NCBI GenBank assembly: GCA_002469975.1
Contig: DKMG01000016.1
Location: 1-27,679 of the forward strand
Reading direction: 5' to 3'
Source of the DNA: Proteobacteria bacterium UBA7420
Lineage (GTDB): Bacteria; Pseudomonadota; Gammaproteobacteria; Magnimaribacterales; D2472
DNA: 27,679 bases
Below, piece by piece: positions 16,132 to 24,515 of the stretch; position 1 is the stretch's first letter; every line of letters begins with the position of its first letter. Below the pieces are notes generated by a model. The model was not told the origin of the DNA. It saw only the letters and a program-made list of their open reading frames with translations, and made no database searches. A program made the position numbers and the translations under genes.

Positions 16132-17355
16132 ATGACGGTTAATACCCTGATTCTTGGTCTGCAATGGGGTGATGAAGGCAAGGGCAAGATTGTAGACGCG
16201 CTCGCTGAAACTTCTGAAGCTGTCTGTCGCTTTCAAGGCGGCCACAACGCTGGACATACTCTCAAGGTAGATGGAGAGCAGAAAGTTCTTCATCTTGTAC
16301 CCTCCGGCATTCTTCATCCATCTGTTCACTGCGTTCTTGGCAACGGGCTTGTGATCTCTTTGCCGGCTTTAGAGAAAGAGATTGTAGAGCTAGAACAAAG
16401 TGGAATTAATTTCGATGGTCGTTTTTATGTGAGTGGCGATTGCTCTCTAATTCTTCCAACGCACATAGCAATAGACCAAGTTCGCGATAAATCTGAAGGG
16501 ATTGGCACTACTGGAAGAGGTATTGGCCCAGCTTATGAAGACAAAGTAGCCAGAAGAGCCATTAGATTTGGTGATTTGCAGGATTGGCAAGCACTGCAGC
16601 CAAGGTTAGAAAAATTAATTGCATACCATAATAAAGTCTTGGTCCATCTGTATGATGCGGACCCTGTTCCCCTTGAAACTGTAATAGATGAATTGCGTGC
16701 GCATCAGCATCTTTTTCAGAAATTTCATTGCGCGACTCAAACCTTATTAAGGGGCTGGGTTAAAGAAAATAAAAAAATTATTTTTGAGGGTGCACAAGGC
16801 TCAATGCTTGATATTGATCACGGAACCTACCCATATGTTACCTCATCTAGCACAACTGCTGGTGGTCTTTCGACCGGCTTAGGTGTGGGACCAAAACATA
16901 TTGGGTCAATTCTTGGTATCACCAAAGCCTACACCACACGCGTTGGCGAGGGGCCTTTTGCAACCGAACTATTTGATGAGAATGCTGCTCAGCTTGCCAA
17001 AATTGGGCATGAGGTTGGAGCTACCACAGGAAGGCCAAGAAGATGTGGCTGGCTAGACTTAAAGGCTTTAGAGACCATTGTTTTTATTAACTCAGTTACT
17101 AGCCTATGTTTAACCAAGCTTGATGTTTTAGATGGTTTCAAAGAGATTAAAGTGTGCACAGATTACGATGATGATGGCTCCCCAATATATACAACCTTGC
17201 CAGGTTGGGAGCAAGATATTTCTGGGATTAAAGAATTTGATGCTTTACCTAAATCTGCCCAGGACTATATACTCTTTATAGAAGATTTTTTAGAGAGTTC
17301 AATTGATATTGTTTCAGTTGGACCCTCAAGAGATCAGACGATTTATAGAAATTAA
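16132..17355 (+). CDS. purA: Adenylosuccinate synthetase PurA
   Basis: Converts IMP, aspartate and GTP to adenylosuccinate in AMP synthesis. Motifs present are QWGDEGKGK (residues 11-19, catalytic D14), GGHNAGHT (36-43, catalytic H42), the GTTGRGIGPAYEDK IMP site, TTAGGLSTG, TTGRPRRCGW and the GTP-binding LTKLDVLDG. The 407 aa length is shorter than E. coli PurA (432 aa). By eye the missing residues lie after KVCTDY, where the loop leading to PIYTTLPGW is about 20 residues shorter, plus a few at the extreme C-terminus. Catalytic residues are unaffected. It is the third gene of the hflK-hflC-purA cluster. Confidence 0.95.
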   Translation: MTVNTLILGLQWGDEGKGKIVDALAETSEAVCRFQGGHNAGHTLKVDGEQKVLHLVPSGILHPSVHCVLGNGLVISLPALEKEIVELEQSGINFDGRFYVSGDCSLILPTHIAIDQVRDKSEGIGTTGRGIGPAYEDKVARRAIRFGDLQDWQALQPRLEKLIAYHNKVLVHLYDADPVPLETVIDELRAHQHLFQKFHCATQTLLRGWVKENKKIIFEGAQGSMLDIDHGTYPYVTSSSTTAGGLSTGLGVGPKHIGSILGITKAYTTRVGEGPFATELFDENAAQLAKIGHEVGATTGRPRRCGWLDLKALETIVFINSVTSLCLTKLDVLDGFKEIKVCTDYDDDGSPIYTTLPGWEQDISGIKEFDALPKSAQDYILFIEDFLESSIDIVSVGPSRDQTIYRN

Positions 17356-17379
17356 AATTTTTTCTTCAATGGGGGGTCT

Positions 17380-19611
17380 ATGAAGAAACTTCTTCTGTCA
17401 TTTTTTTTATTATTTATTTTTAGTGGCATCATTTTTTTTGGTGGCGCTTTCTTTAAAATGTTTGGCACCTTGGATGGACCAGGCACCATAGAGGGAAAAG
17501 CATTGCCCATGTCAGTTTTGCAGAGCAAAGCTAAAAATATTAATGTAGTAAAAAATGAGCTAGATATCCTAGACGAGAAGCAAATTCTTTTTGGCGATCT
17601 CCATGTGCATTCTACTTATTCTACCGATGCATTCATGTGGTCACTTCCGTTTCTGAATGGCAAAGGGGCATCTCCCATAGCAGATGCTTGTGATTATGCT
17701 CGCTTTTGTTCAGCCCTAGATTTTTGGTCTATCAACGATCATGCTGAGGCAAGCTCTCCTAGAAAATGGCTAGATACCAAGGAAAGCATTCAGCAATGTA
17801 ACAATTTATCAGAAGGCTCTGATGATTTAGTCAGCTTTCTTGGCTGGGAATGGACCCAGGTTGATCGAGATCCTGAAACCCACTATGGTCATAAAAACGT
17901 GATGTTCCTTGAGACAGATGATGCTCTTGTCCCGCCTCGAGCCATTGGCTCAGGTGGCCTTGCTCCTCTAGTTATGAGGCTTGGGTTGCCATGGACTATG
18001 TCGGCTTTACCAGCCACTCTAGATCTCAAGAACAGAGATAGGTTTTTTGCTTTCAATAAATTTTTTGAAGAAATACAGGACACACCTATCTGCCCCCAGG
18101 GAGTGAGTACCAAAGACCTTCCCTTGAATTGCTATGAAGAAGCAGAGAATCCAAATATCTTATTTCAAAAATTAAAAGAATGGGAAACTCCATTCATGGT
18201 GATCCCGCATGGAACAACATGGGGGTATTACACACCACCCACCTCAGATTGGCGCAAGCAGCTTGAAAGCTATCAAGATGATAGCTCACAGTTTTTATTT
18301 GAAATTTATTCTGGTCATGGTAATTCTGAAGAATATCGTTCTTGGAATGATGCTCGTCTTACTTTACAGGGAGATATCTATTGCCCTGAAGCCTCCGATG
18401 CTTTCCTACCCACATGCCAACAGGCCGGAAGAATTATGGCTCAACGGTGTGAGGACTCTGGTCTAGATGCCAATACCTGCTCCCAATTAGTTGCAAAGAC
18501 TAAATTTAATGCTGCGAACATGGGCTCAGCTGGATATTTAGCTGTCAATGAAACAGAGCCACATGACTTTCTAAATGCCGGACAGTGCAATGATTGCTTC
18601 TTACCATCGTTTAATTACAGGCCTCTTGGCTCTGCGCAATATGTTCTTGCTTTAAGAGACTTTACTGCGAATGGTAATCCTAAACGTTTCAAGTTTGGAT
18701 TCATTGGCTCGAGTGATAATCATGGCTCAAGACCTGGCACAGGATACAAAGAAGTAGATCGCTTATACAACACGGAAGCCAACGGTTTTTCAGATCCACT
18801 GTTTGATAGTCTGAGCGATCGCAGTAGAGAAAAAGGGCAGTTATCCACGTCATTTCAAGATTTAAATACCGGAACTCTGACCAGCATTATGGATTTAAAT
18901 ATTGCTACAGATGCGGAGCGACAAAGTGCCTACTTCATGACCGGCGGCTTGGTTGCTACCCACGCTTCATCTCGCAGCAGGGAATCTATTTGGGATGCTT
19001 TAGAACGCAAGGAAGTATATGCTACTTCGGGCCCTAGAATTCTCCTATGGTTTGATGCGCAAGCTGGTACCCAGTCCCTAAGCATGGGCTCAGAACTTGA
19101 AGCAGAAACGTCCCCCATCTTTACTGTTAAAGCCGCAGGCTCCTTGAAACAAAAACCAGGATGCCCTGAATACAGTAGCAATGGCTTATCACCAGATAGG
19201 TTGGAAAAAATCTGTAATTCAGAGTGCTATAACCCGAGCAATGAAAGGCGTTTGATAAGCCGAATTGAGGTTATTAAAATCTTACCTCAGCAATTTGAGG
19301 GGGAACCTATCGAAGGCTTGGTGGATGATGTATGGAAGTCTTTTCCCTGCAATAGCACTAGTTGCAAGATCTCTTTTGAAGATGAGCAGTTTTCAATTGG
19401 AAGGCGTGATGCAGTCTATTATGTACGTGCTATTGAAGAGCCAACCGCAACCTTGTCTGCAGACCCATTAAGCTGTGAGTTTGACGACAATGGTCAGTGT
19501 ATTCAGGCTGAGGTGTGCAGAGTGGGTGTGAACAAAAATCGAGGAGAATGCATTGCCCCTGCAGAGCATCGAGCTTGGTCTAGCCCAATTTTTCTTAACT
19601 ATTCTTCTTAA
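17380..19611 (+). CDS. Membrane-anchored or exported DUF3604 protein (PHP-like metal hydrolase fold)
   Basis: A 743 aa protein of the DUF3604 family. An N-terminal hydrophobic segment (about residues 4-25) without a lipobox cysteine suggests export or membrane anchoring. Metal-site-like motifs follow: FGDLHVHSTYSTDAF (71-85), SINDHAEA (117-124), GWEWTQ with a nearby HYGHKN, VIPHGTTWGYY, and a late GSSDNHGSRPGTGY. These resemble PHP-type phosphoesterases or amidohydrolases. Many cysteines, clustered toward the C-terminus (CPEYS...C..ECYNP and CEFDDNGQCIQAEVC), suggest disulfides and a periplasmic location. A strong GGGGGG Shine-Dalgarno-like run (17371-17376) precedes the ATG. It follows purA by 24 nt and overlaps nusB convergently by 17 bp. 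The substrate is unknown. Confidence 0.85.
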   Translation: MKKLLLSFFLLFIFSGIIFFGGAFFKMFGTLDGPGTIEGKALPMSVLQSKAKNINVVKNELDILDEKQILFGDLHVHSTYSTDAFMWSLPFLNGKGASPIADACDYARFCSALDFWSINDHAEASSPRKWLDTKESIQQCNNLSEGSDDLVSFLGWEWTQVDRDPETHYGHKNVMFLETDDALVPPRAIGSGGLAPLVMRLGLPWTMSALPATLDLKNRDRFFAFNKFFEEIQDTPICPQGVSTKDLPLNCYEEAENPNILFQKLKEWETPFMVIPHGTTWGYYTPPTSDWRKQLESYQDDSSQFLFEIYSGHGNSEEYRSWNDARLTLQGDIYCPEASDAFLPTCQQAGRIMAQRCEDSGLDANTCSQLVAKTKFNAANMGSAGYLAVNETEPHDFLNAGQCNDCFLPSFNYRPLGSAQYVLALRDFTANGNPKRFKFGFIGSSDNHGSRPGTGYKEVDRLYNTEANGFSDPLFDSLSDRSREKGQLSTSFQDLNTGTLTSIMDLNIATDAERQSAYFMTGGLVATHASSRSRESIWDALERKEVYATSGPRILLWFDAQAGTQSLSMGSELEAETSPIFTVKAAGSLKQKPGCPEYSSNGLSPDRLEKICNSECYNPSNERRLISRIEVIKILPQQFEGEPIEGLVDDVWKSFPCNSTSCKISFEDEQFSIGRRDAVYYVRAIEEPTATLSADPLSCEFDDNGQCIQAEVCRVGVNKNRGECIAPAEHRAWSSPIFLNYSS

Positions 19612-20038
19612 GCCAATCCTGTTGATTGGTCTTTAGCCAATCATCTAATTTTGCATTGATGAACTTAAAGGAATTGGGGTTAGAGAACTTTTTTGATAAT
19701 CGAATGCATTCATCCATGATCACAGGATAGGGAAGTTCATTAGCTCTGATCTCGACCATGCCAAGCCATAAAATAGCCTCGTCAATCATTTCTAGGTTCT
19801 CGCCTTCCGTGGTTTGCACATCTCTGGTTATATCCCTTAGATTCTCAGCTTGCTCAAAGATATTTTTGAGTCGCTGCTTAAAATAAGGAACATTAATTTT
19901 TTTTGGAGTATTTTCCTCCAGGAACTGCTCTACGAGTAAGCTTAAGGAAGTGGCACTAAAAATATATTGATAGATAGCTTGAACTAGACATTCCCTTGTT
20001 TGAAGTTCTTGTTTGTATTGACCTAAATTTTTTGACAT
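19595..20038 (-). CDS. nusB: Transcription antitermination factor NusB
   Basis: RNA-binding factor that with NusE (S10) binds boxA RNA and supports antitermination in rRNA operons. The 147 aa protein has family-typical length, and its C-terminal half is recognisable: ELPYPVIMDECIRLSKKF then KFINAKLDDW corresponds to the canonical PYKVAINEAVELAKKF and KFVNGVLD. The N-terminal arginine-rich segment is more divergent than usual. It lies 5 nt after ribH, in the normal ribH-nusB order. The thiL and pgpA genes that often follow nusB are absent; the next gene is the convergent DUF3604 gene, overlapping by 17 bp. Confidence 0.85.
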   Translation of the reverse strand: MSKNLGQYKQELQTRECLVQAIYQYIFSATSLSLLVEQFLEENTPKKINVPYFKQRLKNIFEQAENLRDITRDVQTTEGENLEMIDEAILWLGMVEIRANELPYPVIMDECIRLSKKFSNPNSFKFINAKLDDWLKTNQQDWLKKNS

Positions 20039-20043
20039 ATTTC

Positions 20044-20490
20044 CTACTGCAGCATTTCGGCAAGAGATTGAGCAATTTCCTTACCTTTGTTAAGGGCCTC
20101 AGGGTCACATCTTCTGTGGGCTTGCTCAAAGTTCTCAGTTGCAATCAAGCCTAGTGCGAGCGGTTTATTTGCATTAATACTAATCTGCATTAGACCTTGT
20201 GTCACTGACTCTGAAATTAATTCATAGTGCGTTGTTTCTCCTCTAATAACAACGCCAAAGCTGATCACCCCATCACAATCAACTAAAGCTTTTTGCGAGG
20301 CATGAACTAGTTCCCATGATCCTGGTACATGCACTGTGTTGATATTATTAAAGCCTAGCAGAGATAGATGTTCTTGAGCTGCCTTCACCAATGCATTGAC
20401 CAAATCACCATTCCATTTGGCAGCAACAATGGTAATTTTTTTTGAAGAATCAACCATCCCTTTATTAAATGTAAATGTACTGTCACTCAT
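20044..20490 (-). CDS. ribH: 6,7-dimethyl-8-ribityllumazine synthase RibH
   Basis: Condenses 5-amino-6-ribitylaminouracil with 3,4-dihydroxy-2-butanone 4-phosphate to give lumazine, the penultimate step to riboflavin. The 148 aa protein has the substrate-binding aromatic W26 with N27, the VPGSWELV block (residues 55-62), the VIRGETTHYE loop with catalytic H88, and the C-terminal TENFEQAHRR. The ATG overlaps the stop of the upstream ribB gene (ATGA overlap), so it is translationally coupled to the enzyme that makes its second substrate. Nothing unusual in the protein. Confidence 0.95.
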   Translation of the reverse strand: MSDSTFTFNKGMVDSSKKITIVAAKWNGDLVNALVKAAQEHLSLLGFNNINTVHVPGSWELVHASQKALVDCDGVISFGVVIRGETTHYELISESVTQGLMQISINANKPLALGLIATENFEQAHRRCDPEALNKGKEIAQSLAEMLQ

Positions 20491-21563
20491 TGCTCAAACC
20501 CTACAACTTCGAGGTCGAACCCAGACAAGGAAGGGTATTTCACTGGAGTTGCTAGCAGTTTAATTTTTTTCAACCCCAGCTCTTTGAGGATTTGCGAGCC
20601 AATGCCTACAGTTTTTGTTTCAGGAAGAACTGTTACTGGAGTTCCTTTTAAATTATTAATGATTCCCTCTGGGTCTTGATTGTTTCCGATGAGTATAAGA
20701 ACCCCGCACTCTTCTTGGCTAATGCGCGCAAGTGCAGCTTCAAGGTTAAGCCTCTCTCCAAACTCCTCCAGGCCCACTAAGTCATGCAAGATATTTGGAA
20801 CATGCACTCGAACCAAGGGCGCATCCACTGAGCTGATATCCCCTTTTACAAATGCAAGATGCAAGTTATTAAAGATAGTATCTGTCCACGCAGATAATTC
20901 AAACGCAGTTCCTTTGAGCTCAATAGATTTTGAGTATTCAAATTGAACTGATTTTTCTTTTAAGGTTCGATATTGAATTAAGTCAGCAATCGTACCAATT
21001 TTCATTTCATATTTTTGTGCAAACTCAACCAAGTCATCTCTGCGGGCCATGGTTCCATCTTCATTCATGATTTCACAAATTACTCCTGCCTCTTCTAGAC
21101 CGGAGAGTCTAGCAAGATCACAGGCCGCTTCAGTATGACCGGCTCTACTTAGGACTCCACCCTCTGATGCTCGAAGGGGAAAGATATGTCCTGGTTGCAC
21201 AATATCGCTTGCTTGAGCATCTTTATTTGCAGCTGCTTGAATTGTTAGAGCTCTATCTACAGCAGAAATCCCTGTTGTAATTCCTTCTTTGGCTTCAATA
21301 GACACAGTAAAGCCCGTGCCATGTTTTGCACGGTTATTATTAGTCATCATCGGTAGATTTAATGTGTCACATTTTGCAGGAGAGAGCGGAAGACAAACTA
21401 ACCCTCGAGCTTTACTAATCATAAAATTAACTTTTTGAGCATCAATCAGCTCTGCAGCACAAACCAAGTCACCCTCATTCTCTCTATCTTCATCATCAAG
21501 CAAAATTACCATTTTGCCTTCGGCAATATCCTGAATTAGTTCTTTAGTGGTATTAAATTCCAT
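20487..21563 (-). CDS. ribB: 3,4-dihydroxy-2-butanone 4-phosphate synthase with degenerate GTP cyclohydrolase II-like domain (RibBX type)
   Basis: The N-terminal half (about residues 1-200) is a complete RibB domain that makes the four-carbon riboflavin precursor from ribulose 5-phosphate: LLDDEDRENEGDL (21-33), KHGTGFTVSIE (80-90), SEGGVLSRAGHTEAACDLARLSG (133-155) and the MNEDGTMARRDDL segment (166-178). The C-terminal half (about 205-356) has the overall pattern of GTP cyclohydrolase II, including the VRVHV strand and the KTVGIGSQILKELG end. It lacks the zinc-binding C-x(n)-CxC cysteines and the catalytic RQEGRGIG-like motif, so it should not hydrolyse GTP. Such RibBX fusions are known in gammaproteobacteria. 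A separate ribA must supply the other branch. It starts 27 nt after ribD with no clear Shine-Dalgarno. Confidence 0.9.
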   Translation of the reverse strand: MEFNTTKELIQDIAEGKMVILLDDEDRENEGDLVCAAELIDAQKVNFMISKARGLVCLPLSPAKCDTLNLPMMTNNNRAKHGTGFTVSIEAKEGITTGISAVDRALTIQAAANKDAQASDIVQPGHIFPLRASEGGVLSRAGHTEAACDLARLSGLEEAGVICEIMNEDGTMARRDDLVEFAQKYEMKIGTIADLIQYRTLKEKSVQFEYSKSIELKGTAFELSAWTDTIFNNLHLAFVKGDISSVDAPLVRVHVPNILHDLVGLEEFGERLNLEAALARISQEECGVLILIGNNQDPEGIINNLKGTPVTVLPETKTVGIGSQILKELGLKKIKLLATPVKYPSLSGFDLEVVGFEQ

Positions 21564-21590
21564 GTCTATTGTGCAATTTTAAATATTTAA

Positions 21591-22706
21591 TTAATTCAAT
21601 GTTCCAGCAAAGTATGTAGCCTTAATATCGCTATTAAAGGTTTCTACTTTTTGTAATTTTAGCGCAGATGCATCTTTAATCTTTATTGGTGATTCCGAAT
21701 TAAATCCACTCAAGCTGTTTTTTCCTAAAATAATGGGAGCAGTATATAGTACCAATTCATCAAAAAGATTATTGCTTATAAAAGCATTCATGGTCTCTTG
21801 CCCACCTTCTACTAAAATACTTGTCACACCTCTTTTTAAAAGGTCCTGCATAAACTCCTCTAAAAAATTCTTACGCAGGTATTGAATATGCTCAACATTC
21901 CTCTTTTGAAGTCCTGCTCCGCGAGACCCAATAATTACTTTAGCGTTTTTGGCAAAAAGATTCTTTGTAGATTTAACGTCAGTTAAATTTCCAAGGATAA
22001 TTTTAATAGGCTGAGGCAAGGCAGTATTTTTTTTCAACCCCAGCTGTTTGTAATCAAGCCTCATGGTCAGATTAGGGTTATCAGAAAGGGCAGTGTTTTT
22101 GCCTACCAATATACCCTTAACTCTTGCTCTAAGGAGGTGAGTATCTTGTCTGGATAGGCTGTTTGAGATCCAAGAACTAGCCCCGTCTCTTAATGCAATC
22201 TTGCCGTCTAAAGATTGAGCAGCTTTTAAAATAATATAAGGCCTAGCTTTTTTTTGATTGATAAAAAAAATACGATTTAAGGCTTCACATTCTTTCTTCA
22301 GCATTCCTATAGCTGTTTTGATGCCAGCTTTTTTTAGCAGAGTTATTCCAGCGCCATTGATCCTAGGGTTTGGATCCAAGGTCCCGCATACAACTCTCTT
22401 AATTCCATAACGAATGACCGCATCGACGCAGGGCGGAGTATTATTCGTGATAGAGCAAGGCTCTAGGTTGACATATAAATCAGAGCCCTGAAGAAGTTTG
22501 AGCGCCTGCTTTGCACCAAATCTTTTTTTACAGCTCTTGATTGCTTCAACCTCTGCATGATGACCACCATAGCTCTGATGCCAGCCCTCACCAATGATTG
22601 TATTGTTTTTAACAATGACACATCCAACCATGGGGTTTGGTTGAGTTGTTAGCTCACCTTTGCGAGCAAGTTCAATTGCACGCAGCATAAACCTACTCTC
22701 TTTCAT
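21591..22706 (-). CDS. ribD: Bifunctional riboflavin deaminase/reductase RibD
   Basis: Performs deamination and side-chain reduction of the pyrimidine intermediate from GTP cyclohydrolase II. The N-terminal cytidine-deaminase-like domain has the zinc site HAE (H50, catalytic E52) and EPCSITNNTPPC (C84, C93). The C-terminal reductase domain begins near RPYIILKAAQSLDGKIA and contains ILVEGGQETMNAF. The 371 aa length is normal. Its ATG overlaps the nrdR stop (ATGA). Downstream, ribE (riboflavin synthase), which normally follows, is absent, and the next gene is ribB after 27 nt. Confidence 0.95.
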   Translation of the reverse strand: MKESRFMLRAIELARKGELTTQPNPMVGCVIVKNNTIIGEGWHQSYGGHHAEVEAIKSCKKRFGAKQALKLLQGSDLYVNLEPCSITNNTPPCVDAVIRYGIKRVVCGTLDPNPRINGAGITLLKKAGIKTAIGMLKKECEALNRIFFINQKKARPYIILKAAQSLDGKIALRDGASSWISNSLSRQDTHLLRARVKGILVGKNTALSDNPNLTMRLDYKQLGLKKNTALPQPIKIILGNLTDVKSTKNLFAKNAKVIIGSRGAGLQKRNVEHIQYLRKNFLEEFMQDLLKRGVTSILVEGGQETMNAFISNNLFDELVLYTAPIILGKNSLSGFNSESPIKIKDASALKLQKVETFNSDIKATYFAGTLN

Positions 22707-23182
22707 TTTTTCTTTTTACGAGTCTTGGGTTTTTCTTTGGCTAGTGATGAAATTTCTTCAGCAAATTCTTTGATATCTTGAAAATCTCGATAGACAGAAG
22801 CAAACCGAACATAGGCAACTTGATCCACTTTCTTCAAATTGCGCATCACAATCTCACCAAGTTGGCGAGATGCAATTTCTCGCTCTCCAAGTTGTCGAAT
22901 CTCTGTCAAAATACTTCCAAAAATAGCTTCCACTTCCTCGGTAGAAAGGGGTCTTTTCTCCAAGGCTCTAAGCATTCCACCCTTGAGCTTAACGCCGTTA
23001 AAAGGTTGTCGCTCCCCGTCACTTTTTATGATTCTTGGTAAAGCTAGGTCAGCCGTTTCGAAAGTTGTAAAGCGAGCATGGCAGATCTCACATTCTCGTC
23101 TCCTTCGAATTTGAGAGCCATCTCCTATCAGCCTTGAATCAATAACTTTGGTGTCTTGAGCTTGACAGAATGGACAGAACAT
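22703..23182 (-). CDS. nrdR: Transcriptional repressor NrdR
   Basis: Zinc-ribbon/ATP-cone repressor of ribonucleotide reductase genes that senses ATP and dATP. The 159 aa protein shows the four zinc cysteines C3, C6, C31 and C34 around the basic IRRRRECEICHARFTTFE stretch, then an ATP-cone domain (about residues 49-139). A lysine-rich tail ends the protein. It overlaps glyA by 1 nt and ribD by 4 nt, the usual glyA-nrdR-ribD order. No ribonucleotide reductase gene lies in this window. Confidence 0.96.
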   Translation of the reverse strand: MFCPFCQAQDTKVIDSRLIGDGSQIRRRRECEICHARFTTFETADLALPRIIKSDGERQPFNGVKLKGGMLRALEKRPLSTEEVEAIFGSILTEIRQLGEREIASRQLGEIVMRNLKKVDQVAYVRFASVYRDFQDIKEFAEEISSLAKEKPKTRKKKK

Positions 23183-24456
23183 TATTTGTAGACAGGAAAA
23201 TTTTTACACATTGAAACAACTTGCTCCTTGATTGAGTTAATTTGATTAGTATTTTCTAGATCTAAAGCGATATCACAGATCCAGTTACTTAATATTTCTA
23301 TTTCTGTTTTTCCAAATCCTCTGGTGGTCACTGCCGCAGTTCCAAGTCTAATGCCGGAGGTGACAAAGGGGGACTGAGGATCATCAGGGACTGCATTTTT
23401 ATTTGTAGTAATATTTGCTTGCCCAAGAGCTAATTCACAATCTTTGCCGGTTATGTTTTTACTTCTAAGATCCATTAGAACAATATGATTATCAGTTTTT
23501 CCTGATACCACATCAATACCCCTAGATTGAATGACGTCACACATGAGTTTTGCATGATCCATAACTGCTTGCATATAGACTTTAAACTCTGGATCTAAAG
23601 CTTCTTTAAAACAGATTGCTTTTGCTGCAACCACATGCATAAGAGGGCCGCCTTGAGAGCCAGGAAATACAGCAGAATTTAATTTTTTTTCAAGAGCTTC
23701 ATTTTTTTTGGCCAAAATAATACCTGATCTAGGACCTCGAAGTGTTTTGTGAGTCGTTGATGTCACAACATCTGCATAGGGAACTGGGGAGGGATATAGA
23801 CCAGCAGCAACTAGGCCAGAGATATGGGCCATATCAACTAAGAAATATGCTCCAACTTCATCTGCTATTTCTCTAAAAGTTTTCCAATTAACTATTCCCG
23901 AAAATGCAGAAAATCCTGCAATGATTAATTGAGGATTATGCTCTTTAGCTAAGTCTCTGACCTGATCATAATCAATGTCATGAGTTTCTGGGTGCAATCC
24001 ATACTGAAACGCTTTGTAGTTTTTACCAGAAAAATTTACTTTAGCCCCATGTGTTAGGTGCCCACCATGATTAAGACTCATACCTAAAATCGTATCATTG
24101 GGTTGAAGCATGGCTAGGAAAGCCGCAGCATTAGCCGAAGATCCAGAGTGAGGTTGAACGTTTGCATAGTCTGCTTTAAATAACTCTTTAGCACGATTAA
24201 TAGCCAATTCTTCTGCCACATCCACATACTCACATCCACCATAGTATCTCTTATGTGGGTATCCTTCAGCATACTTATTAGTTAGTAATGAGCCTTGAGC
24301 CTCCATGATTCTTTGGCTGGCGTAATTTTCTGACGCAATTAATTCAATATGCTCTTCTTGTCTGTTCGATTCACTATGCATTGAACACCATAAATCTGGA
24401 TCATAGGCCTCTATTGATTGTGGGTTTGCAAAGATTGAATCTGCTTTTGATTCCAT
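23182..24456 (-). CDS. glyA: Serine hydroxymethyltransferase GlyA
   Basis: PLP enzyme that converts serine and tetrahydrofolate to glycine and methylene-THF, the main one-carbon source. The 424 aa protein has the PLP lysine K237 in TSTTHKTLRGPRSG and the ELIASENYAS N-terminal block (residues 38-47). The frame opens at a TTG at 24468, but a TTTGGAG Shine-Dalgarno overlaps that TTG and lies about 7 nt before the ATG at 24454-24456, so the ATG is chosen. The stop overlaps the nrdR ATG by one base. The gap to nth upstream is 59 bp and may hold a promoter. Confidence 0.95.
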   Translation of the reverse strand: MESKADSIFANPQSIEAYDPDLWCSMHSESNRQEEHIELIASENYASQRIMEAQGSLLTNKYAEGYPHKRYYGGCEYVDVAEELAINRAKELFKADYANVQPHSGSSANAAAFLAMLQPNDTILGMSLNHGGHLTHGAKVNFSGKNYKAFQYGLHPETHDIDYDQVRDLAKEHNPQLIIAGFSAFSGIVNWKTFREIADEVGAYFLVDMAHISGLVAAGLYPSPVPYADVVTSTTHKTLRGPRSGIILAKKNEALEKKLNSAVFPGSQGGPLMHVVAAKAICFKEALDPEFKVYMQAVMDHAKLMCDVIQSRGIDVVSGKTDNHIVLMDLRSKNITGKDCELALGQANITTNKNAVPDDPQSPFVTSGIRLGTAAVTTRGFGKTEIEILSNWICDIALDLENTNQINSIKEQVVSMCKNFPVYK

Positions 24457-24515
24457 TGAACGCTCCAAAGGTAGTGATTAATAATTAATACAAGAAAGAT
24501 AATATTCTAAATTAT

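Noticed and set aside
21564..21590. FMN riboswitch upstream of ribB
   Set aside because: The gap is only 27 bp, far too short for an RFN element, and no such element is apparent at the other rib gene junctions, which overlap or nearly overlap.
24457..24468. TTG start giving GlyA four extra residues (MERS)
   Set aside because: The TTG overlaps the TTTGGAG Shine-Dalgarno that is correctly spaced for the ATG at 24454-24456, so the extension is not expected to be translated.
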